Part shown: positions 56,701 through 64,000 of the stretch, piece by piece
How positions within the stretch are numbered: position 1 is the first letter of the stretch
Layout of the letters: every line of letters begins with the position of its first letter
Assembly: GCA_940337035.1 (NCBI GenBank)
Contig: CALNHX010007618.1
Span: 1-64,000, forward strand
Length of the DNA stretch: 64,000 bases
From: Agriotes lineatus
Taxonomy: Eukaryota > Arthropoda > Insecta > Coleoptera > Elateridae
Direction: 5' to 3'
Program-made: the position numbers and the translations under genes
Notes under the pieces: model-generated
The model's database searches: none
The model's input: only the letters and a program-made list of their open reading frames with translations
What the model was told of the DNA's origin: nothing

Positions 56701-57086
56701 AGTCGTGAGGCTGTACACACCAATTCTACTATATCCCGTTTAGCTTTTGGATTTTACCAAGGTAAAAAATTGAAAGGTAGGCTCACTTGTTTCCCGGTTT
56801 CTTTGTGAGCTTACCTTTGCAGTTTCGTTCATATTGATAGAACTGGGTGGCGCTCAATCTAATTTATCATTGTTTACCGTCCATTATGGCCGTTGCCCTT
56901 GGGTTATATCGTGTTAAACCACCCCTTGATTCTCTGAGTCTAGTCGGCACTTCTTTTTACGGGCAGGGCAACGGCCCTATGTGAGTCATTGTCCCGATTT
57001 TGAGTAATACCGCCCGCGTCAGACGTCTAGCTTTTTTGCGACTTTGTATGAGCTGGCGCGGTGTCGTTAAAGTCGAATTTTGCCCT

Positions 57087-57852
57087 ACAACAAATTAAGC
57101 AAAGTGTGAGAACGTGAGTTTCAGGCGACAATTAGTTATTGCGAAAATTCAATTCTCGAATGTTGCAGGGAATTATAGTTTGCGTTACTCAGTTATTAAG
57201 AAGTGGAAATTGGTAAAGTGAAGAGTCTCTGACTCGGACTTGGCTGCATAATACATGTAAGCAACCTCTCTGAGGTTGTATTACATGTTTTTGTCACACG
57301 AATTATTTATTAAGATATCTGTGTGTATACTTACTACATTGACAGCTAATTGCCATTTAAGTAAATGCACGCCAATAAAGTAATTGAAAAAGATGAGAAC
57401 GCATTCTGGTGCCAGTTTCCAGGAGATAATAAGTTATTGCGAAGCTATTAAAAAGTAGAAATTTGGTATAGTGAAAAATCTTTGACCAAAATTAGGTTGT
57501 ATAATATTTGTCATAAACATCTCTGAGTTAGCAAGTGTTTTTGTCAAACAAGTTATTTAGAAAGATGTCTCTGTGTATACTTATTACATCGATATCTAGT
57601 TGCTATTTAAGTAAATGCACGCCGATGCAGTAATAGACAAATATGGGAACGCATTCTGGAAGGAGTTTGAAGGAGATAATTACTTAATGCGAAAATGCAA
57701 TTCCACATGTTGCAAAGGATAGAAGTTTGCTTTGTGCGGCTATTAAGAAGTAAAAATTGTTATAGTGGTCTCTGTCTCGGATTAAGTTGTAAATTTGTTT
57801 GTCAAGCCAACTATTCTGAAAGATATCTCTGTGTATACTTATTACTAAAGCT
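57087..57852 (+). repeat. ~250-bp diverged tandem repeat, 3 copies
   Basis: Copies start at about 57087, 57361 and 57611. Landmarks are GTAAATGCACGCC, GAACGCATTCTGG, GGAGATAATAAGTTATTGCG, TATTAAGAAGT, GTCTCTGACTCGG and CTCTGTGTATACTTATTAC. A fourth, partial copy lies at 63728-63922 past the PLE. Confidence 0.75.
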
Positions 57853-59961
57853 GATAATTATATGCACTCAAATGTACGAAAATATGCGCATATATATGCA
57901 TACATTTTGTTAAGTATATGCATCCATAATATGCTCTATTTTTTTGAAATAACTAGGAGTTTTCTAAATAATGTAAAAATTCTAATTATTTTGTATAAGA
58001 ATATTTATTTTTCTAATTTTTAGTCAAAGACGTCATTCATTTTAACGTTTGACTATTTAAACATGGACTACCAACGCCAACTTTACGTTGTAACCAACAT
58101 AAAAATGAGATTTCCCCTAACGCCGCCGGACTATTATTCACCCAACACTCGTGAAATGGATTCTATATTGGTTGATTCCTTATACATTGTTTCTACAGGA
58201 AAAGTGGGGTTGCTGGCAGTCTATGTTTATATAGTCAAAGATTTTAACAGAGACTTCCCCTTTACTCTGCTTATTTCGATACGCGCACTGCATTCCAGCT
58301 GCAGGAAGTAAAAGTATATATCTCAGTTTGTTAAGTCATTTTGCTGTTGTAGATGCTTAATTGCATTTCACGCCTTTAGGGCAACTTGTCGCTATTTTAA
58401 AACCATTTTCAATCGTTGCGCACAAGTACAATCTCATCTTCCGCACATTTGATTCAGGTCATTTTGGTATTTTAAGTAGCCACCTAGGCTTTAGGGCAGC
58501 GTGCCCGTATGCTAAACCATTTTAGTTACTTATTTGGCTCCATCGCCTAATTCTACAATAATGATTTTGCACATATTTGACCCCAAACGCAGTATTTCTC
58601 GTCAGTTGGAGCACCCCGTTGCTGCTACTTTGGCAGCCGGGTGTTATAGCTCGCAAGAATTCCGAAGCTTCTAGAAATCACTCCGTTGAGGCGCTTCGCC
58701 ATTGGCTGTCTTTGATACCGGAATTAATTTGTTTTGTGGAGCGCATCGCCATTGGCTGCCGAGAGTCACGTGGCAACGCCGTTTGGCTCACGCCACTTTA
58801 AGCGTCCTAACGCTTTTTGCTGGAGGAGTTCAAGTCAGACCGTTGATCGAAGAAGTCGCAGAGTGTGCCGTTTCGCGGCGTTCCCGCTATTTGCGGGGAC
58901 GCCAGCCTTTTTTTCCCGTCTCGTACTGTTTCAGCAAATGTTGTCGAATATGCCATCCTTTAAGAGGTCGCGTGTGGTTGTGTGAGTGGCACGTCTTTAC
59001 GTCAAGGCGTAGGTGTGTGAAGGGCTTCTTGGGGCCAGTTCTGCGTTGGTGAGAAAGGGGGCTTTCCCTTTGCAACTCGCTGTTTCGAGGATCTTTCTAG
59101 GCAGGACGAAGTAGGCCTCTTTGTCGCTGTAGTGTGCTCTCAGGAGAGCGTCCTAACGCCGCCATCTTGGCGGATTCCAGCCCGTTTGCCCCTAATGCCG
59201 TGTTTTGGCGATTGAGCTGCCACAGACTGCCGCCTTCTACCAACTGACTGCACGCCACTCTCATGGACCGTCTGCGGACTAAGGTATTTGTAATTGCAAC
59301 CATTTAAACATAGTAACTGTCACTTGTGCGAGCGTTGGTGCTTTGTGCTCAACTTTATGTGGGCGGATGCATGCCCCTTGCTTGCTTGTCGCGGATTTTA
59401 ATGCCGGTTTGAGGCCACCATGCTGCAAGACGCTACTTTGGTAGCCTGCTAGTAAGTTCATGTGCGCGAGTTTCGCGTTTCATCGCCTAAATAGCTAAAG
59501 AACTCTGCGCTTATGATTTGGTGTTACGTTTGTGCTAATTTTTAATTCAGTAACGTTAGGCGCGCGAGCTTCGCTATATTGTACCGATTAATACCTAAAT
59601 AGAATTAACGCCTCGCCGTGCTGGGCCTGGCGCGCCCTAAGCTGTTCGAGTTTTTCTTTGTTTATGTTTGCGAGGGCTTTGTGCTTTGCTTCCTAGGTGT
59701 TAACCGCAGGTCGGCGTCTGTTATCGCGCACTAACGCCCCCTTTTGCCGGAGCGCGTATTTCTAAACTGTACTCTAATATGTAAAGGGTCGAGCCCACTG
59801 CGGCCGGCCTGCCCATAGCGTGTTGTTCATTAGCATAGCGCGTCCATCAGCTGGTGCTTAACGTAAGCAGTAACATAAGCTTGGCGGCACGATTTGCTGC
59901 CCAGATGTAATTAGCGATCAATAGACGCATATTTAGTTAAGGGACGTATTATTCCTATTCG

Positions 59962-60085
59962 ACCTGTGCATGCTTTGTTTCAGATAGCGCCTTTTACAGT
60001 GTAAAGATTGGTGTACGGCGAGACGTGAGAGATCAGAGTGTGCAGGTAGGTCCAGTGATTGCGCAGTCTCGGCCAAAGAGTCTCA
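59962..60085 (+). repeat. Direct repeat with splice-donor-like end, copy 2
   Basis: CCTGTGCATGCTTTGTTTC, ACAGTGTAAAGATTGGTGT and GTGCAGGTAGGTCCAG, parallel to copy 1 at 56580-56700. AG|GTAGGT is a plausible donor. Confidence 0.5.
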
Positions 60086-60238
60086 ATATTACCATTCCAG
60101 TACGAAATTGTTATTTGAGCTCGCAGCTCAGGAGAATTCTTATCGACGGAGTATCTTGAATACTTCGCTCCCGTTTAACCGCCCAGGTCCGGTTATTCGA
60201 GTTAAGACAGGCTTGGTGGCGCCCTCATAATTTTGACG

Positions 60239-60243
<5 letters not shown>

Positions 60244-60274
<31 letters not shown>
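60244..60274. repeat. (TA)n microsatellite
   Basis: About 15 uninterrupted TA units. Confidence 0.95.
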
Positions 60275-60277
<3 letters not shown>

Positions 60278-60765
60278 TCCACACGCTTCCCCAGAACGTA
60301 CCGTGTGACTCACGCCCGACTCCCTGAGCGTTCCAGCCGTGGCCTTTAGCCTGTTTCTAGCAAATCTCAGGGCAAGTGTGCCAGTTTTCCAGGACTGATT
60401 CCGTGGTGCGATGCTCACCTTGGGTGGGTGTCGTAAAGTTGTTTTAATACCGTAACAAGTTGCACATAAAAATGTTATTAATAATTTAATGAAATAGTAA
60501 ATTTTACAAAAAAATCTCAAAAAGTTCATACATTACAAATTATTGCTAAATATAACCAAATATGCAAAAATCCAGAAAGTATGCTCAAAATCGTATCAAT
60601 ATGCAAAATATGCAAAATGAAATTTGGCTTAAACGATTTGTTTTCACATAATTAGTATAATCTCTGAAACTTCTTTGTGGCGTGAATTCATAATTCATAT
60701 TCTTTTTTGGGTATTTCGCCACTCTGCAAATTAAAATATTAAATAACGAAAATATTAACAACGAA

Positions 60766-60797
60766 CGTTTCGAGGGACAATCTGCCCTCATTATCAA
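60766..60797 (-). other. Hammerhead-like core in the inverted PLE copy
   Basis: Minus strand: TTGATAA, one T, GAGGG, loop CAGATTGT, CCCTC, GAAAC. Perfect 5-bp stem II. Core box 1 has C-to-T and G-to-A changes from CTGATGA. Confidence 0.45.
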
Positions 60798-60924
60798 CGA
60801 ATAACAATTAAAACTAACAAAAAACTTATATTTTACTTAACGAAGAAAAATGCGTGTCGTCTTTTTCAATATTTTTAGACAATAGTTGGTTATCGATTCT
60901 TAAAGATGAGATTAAATTTTTTCG

Positions 60925-60956
60925 TTGATAACGAGGGCAGATTGTCCCTCGAAACG
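60925..60956 (+). other. Hammerhead-like core in the 5' direct PLE repeat
   Basis: TTGATAA, C, GAGGG, CAGATTGT, CCCTC, GAAAC. The same two core substitutions as in the other PLE copies. PLE terminal repeats are known to carry hammerhead motifs at this place. Confidence 0.5.
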
Positions 60957-61023
60957 TTCGTTGTTAATATTTTCGTTATTTAATATTTTAATTTGCAGAG
61001 TGGCGAAATACCCATATAAGAAT

Positions 61024-63440
61024 ATGAATTATGAATTCACGCCACAAAGAAGTTTCAGAGATTATCTTAATCAAAGGTATGGGCCTAACATAACTAGTAA
61101 CTTCCGAAGTTGGGAAACACTTTACAAGAAGCTGGCACACTCTGAAAATAGTATAACTTTCCTATGTCGTTGTAGAAATAGCTGTATTATTCCAAAAGGG
61201 TTTAGACTCAAAGCAAATTATGTAAGTGCTCGTTCTAGTAATATGAAAAGAGCGAGTGAAGCTCTAGTTAGAGACAGAATACAATTTCACAGACATAACA
61301 AAGTGATACTATTTTCTGACATAAAAAAACTGGAACAGATGATGCAAAGGGATGTACGGGAAGACGATTTCAATCGTATGTACAACTCTATTAGTAATAC
61401 CTACAACAAAACACACACAGAGCAAAAACGTACACATTTAAAAAAGTACCAACACCTCATACAAGAAAAACACACAATTGAACTAAATACACTAAAGAAC
61501 AGTGACACTTTTTTAAATAAAACTGTAGTTAATCTGTCTTCTAAAGAACTAAACGCCACTGACAAATTAGTTCTTGGCAAAGGACTCAACTACGCAGTGG
61601 CGCCAAAACGAATTAATAAACTTGATTTAGTTACAGCTATAGAAGAGACTTGTCAAAAACTTCCAGAAGACATTAGACAGGAATACAGAATTAGAAACAA
61701 AATCATACTAGAACGACCTTACACAATCAGACAAAATATATCCAAACAAGAAAAACATTCACTACACACACTAAAAACCGATAACACATTAAAATTCTAC
61801 CTGCAGACAAAGGCAACGCCACAGTAGTACTTGACACAACCACATACAACGAAAAACTTTTAACACTAATTAGTGAGGGACAATACACTAAACTAAATAA
61901 AGATCCAACACATACAATAAAAACAAAAATATACAGAACACTTTACAAACACAGAGAACAATTTACAGATTTTGTAAGACGTACGCTAACACCACACTAC
62001 AGTAAATCACCACATTTTTTATGGATTACCAAAGATACACAAACCAAATGTACCACTTAGGCCAATAGTTAGTTCTATAGGTTCTCCTTGTCACAGTTTA
62101 GCTAAATATTTACTTAAGATACTGACTCCTATATCAGGAAATACAGACACGTATATAAAGAACACGCCCCATTTCCTTGAAAAGTTAAAGAAGCAAACAT
62201 AAACACACAACACTTAATGGTTAGTTTCGATGTAGTTAGTCTCTTCACTAATGTTCCAGTAGACAAAACACTCAACATCATTAAACATAGACTACAAAAC
62301 GATAACACATTACATACACGAACAACATTAAACGTTGGTACCATTATGGAACTTTTAACACTATGCATTAAAACGACATACTTTCAACTAAACAATGAAT
62401 TTTACCAACAAGATTTCGGGATGGCAATGGGTTCACCTTTATCTCCCATTGTTAGTAAAATTTTTATGGAAGACTTTGAACAACAACATGTCTACACGTA
62501 CACCAACAAACCAGTAGTTTGGTGGAGATATGTCGATGATGTTTTTGCAATTTGGCCTCATGATATGGATGAGGTGGACAAATTTCTTGAACATATTAGC
62601 AGTAAAGAAACCTCCATCAAATTCACATTAGAAACAGAGCAAAACAATCAGTTACCCTTTCTTGATACACTAATCACACGCACAATAAATACTTTTGAAA
62701 CATCAGTATACCGTAAGAAAACCAATATTAATAGGTACTTACATTTTAATTCTAACCATCACAAAAACATAAAGACAGGCGTTGTAAAAAGTCTCTACGA
62801 CAGAGCCAAAGTTGTTTGCTCTAATGATAAAATTTTCAAAAAAGAGAAATAATTTATTATTAATATTTTACAAGATAATAGCTATCCAGAGACTCTTGTT
62901 CGGAACATTTTCAATACACGAAGCAATGCCACACACATACAAAGGAATGACACTCAAAAATATAATACTCTTACTATACCATATATTCCAGGCATATCTG
63001 ACAAAATTAGACGAATTGGAAATAGGTTCAATGTTAGGACGGTATTCAAAACGATGAATACTTTGCGGTCAGTTCTTACAAAAACTAAACCGTTCAACGA
63101 AGAACAACATTCAAGGAATTGTATATATAGTATTCCCTGTGAATGCGGGAAATATTATATCGGTGAAACATCCAGGCCTTTAGCAGTTAGAGTTAAAGAA
63201 CATAAAAATATGTTGAAAACGTATCAATTCAATAAGTCTAAGCTGGCAGAACATGCTTGGGATGAAAACCATAAAATACAATGGGACAACACAAAGATCT
63301 TGTCTAAAGAGTCGATGTCAACTAGGCGAAAAATTAAGGAAACGGCATATATTTTATTTAACGAAGAAAAATGCGTGTCGTCTTTCTCAATATTTTTAGA
63401 CAATAGTTGGTTATCGATTCTTAAAGATGAGATCAAGTAG
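61024..63440 (+). pseudogene. PLE polyprotein: reverse transcriptase with GIY-YIG endonuclease
   Basis: From ATG at 61024 (MNYEFTPQRSFRDYLNQRYG). An N-terminal Lys-rich region (about 61200-61790) is followed by the PLE RT: LPADKGNATVVLD (61799-), PHFYGLPKIHKPN split by a frameshift near 62018, MVSFDVVSLFTNVPV (motif A, 62217-), QQDFGMAMGSPLSPIVSKIF (62407-), WWRYVDDVFAIW (active site, about 62521). The C-terminal GIY-YIG nuclease shows NCIYSIPCECGKYYIGETSR followed by VRVKEHK (63118-63207). Breaks are frameshifts near 61795, 62018 and 62178 and an in-frame TAA at 62850-62852. The RT and GIY-YIG catalytic motifs are otherwise retained. The YVDD active site is typical of PLEs. Confidence 0.92.
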
Positions 63441-63546
63441 GTACAGATATCAACAAACGTCAATGTCAAAAAATTCATTGGAGGTTGGTCGTTTTTCCTT
63501 CCAGTGAAAAAAAGCTAAGTTTCTTGTTAGTTTTAATTGTTATTCG

Positions 63547-63578
63547 TTGATAACGAAGGCAGATTGTCCCTCGAAACG
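63547..63578 (+). other. Hammerhead-like core in the 3' direct PLE repeat
   Basis: TTGATAA, C, GAAGG, CAGATTGT, CCCTC, GAAAC. Stem II has one mismatch (GAAGG against CCCTC). The core is otherwise as in the 5' repeat. Confidence 0.45.
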
Positions 63579-63661
63579 TTCGTTGTTAATATTTTCGTTA
63601 TTTAATATTTTAATTTGCAGAGTGGCGAAATACCCATATAAGAATATGAATAATTAGTATA

Positions 63662-64000
63662 CAATTGCAAAACGTTTCGCCGGCATATCAATTATACAAA
63701 ATATGCATTTGCATATAATATCAGCTTTACTTATTACAACGCCAACCCGTTCCTATTTATTAAATGTAAGCGGGCAAAGCAATAGAAAAATATAGAACGT
63801 ATTCTGGAGCCAGTTTGTAGGCGATAAGGAGCTATTGCAAAGATATGTATTAAGAACTGGAAAGGTATCATGAAAAGTCTCTGACTCGGATTGGGTTGCA
63901 TAAAGCATGTAAGTTAAATTAAAAGGCAGTCGAAACGGCTTTTTAAAAAACATTTTTATTTTACAATCGCAATGTTACACGTTGGAGCTCAAATACACAA
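63662..64000. repeat. Continuation of the repeat-built block after the PLE
   Basis: Contains a partial fourth copy (63728-63922) of the ~250-bp tandem unit seen at 57087-57852, and TATGCA-rich sequence like that just left of the PLE. This shows that the PLE split one older block. Confidence 0.6.

Larger units (their letters stand above)
55640..60647. repeat. GC-richer, repeat-built non-coding block
   Basis: Unlike the rest of the window, this stretch has moderate to high GC, few AT runs and no motif-bearing open frame. It contains several internal repeats (listed separately) and CCATTGGCTG strings at about 58699 and 58748. It resumes beyond the PLE insertion at 63662. Its class is unknown; candidates are the non-coding part of a large element or a host multi-exon 5' region. 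Confidence 0.45.
60660..63649 (+). mobile_element. Penelope-like element with terminal repeats and 12-bp TSD
   Basis: Bounded by ATAATTAGTATA on both sides (60648-60659 and 63650-63661). The structure is: an inverted copy of the 5' region (60660-60827, minus), a direct partial repeat (60828-61030), the coding region (61024-63440), then the second direct repeat (63349-63649). The upstream direct repeat even contains the last ~30 codons of the GIY-YIG ORF. It is thus the tail of a 5'-truncated tandem unit, the usual PLE arrangement. A TTTGCAG before AGTGGCGAAATACC could be the acceptor of a PLTR intron, as known in Penelope. Confidence 0.88.

Noticed and set aside
56255..57852. Regular repeats considered as a CRISPR array
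   Set aside because: The units are contiguous diverged tandem repeats without unique spacers, and the genome is eukaryotic.
58577..59075. Several overlapping open frames (62-116 codons) on both strands in the GC-rich block
   Set aside because: They overlap in all frames, have no recognisable motif, and reflect low stop-codon density in GC-richer DNA.

Overview
This is AT-rich eukaryotic DNA, almost certainly from an insect. The evidence is one spliced host gene with very short introns (a SAP30BP/HCNGP homologue) set in a dense, nested field of arthropod-type transposable elements: Jockey, RTE-like and CR1-like LINEs, a Penelope-like element (PLE), hAT, Tc1/mariner and PIF/Harbinger relics, a Helitron and several MITEs. 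Nothing looks bacterial or viral: there are no operons and no ribosome-binding sites. The order within insects cannot be fixed from sequence alone.

Layout. 0-17 kb: decayed RTE-like reverse transcriptase (RT) fragments, a Tc1 transposase relic, a 1.47-kb hAT element with an 8-bp target duplication (TSD), and a ZBED/FAM200-type hAT transposase split by a 1,555-bp inverted-repeat element. That inserted element has a 13-bp TSD and hammerhead-ribozyme-like cores in its arms. A non-repetitive, TAATTA-rich stretch lies at 15.1-15.6 kb. 17.1-21.4 kb: a Jockey-type LINE on the minus strand with both ORFs intact and a poly(A) tail, inserted in a mariner transposase. 22-31.6 kb: a 258-bp palindrome, many RTE-like fragments, a piece of PLE, and a 5'-truncated RTE copy with a 13-bp TSD inside an older jockey/CR1-type RT. 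32.9-38 kb: a TA-flanked MITE, a 72-78-bp tandem repeat, the second copy of a 0.6-kb dispersed repeat, and a possible gag-like relic.

38.7-42.6 kb: a young CR1-like LINE with an (ATT)n tail. 43-45.1 kb: a Harbinger relic, then the SAP30BP-like gene on the minus strand. 46.1-50.7 kb: a second CR1-like LINE broken by a hAT element at its 5' end and by a near-palindromic MITE in the middle. 50.7-55.4 kb: a direct duplication, a Helitron and MITEs. 55.6-64 kb: a GC-richer, non-coding, repeat-built block. It contains a complete PLE insertion (RT plus GIY-YIG, terminal repeats, 12-bp TSD) at 60.66-63.65 kb.

The only gene likely to serve the host is the SAP30BP homologue, a nuclear splicing/transcription cofactor family. 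The rest is a record of successive insertions, several datable relative to each other because one element interrupts another. The most unusual signal is a shared hammerhead-like core in two structurally different elements, the PLE and the inverted-repeat element at 10.5-12.0 kb. This raises the possibility of a PLE-dependent non-autonomous family.
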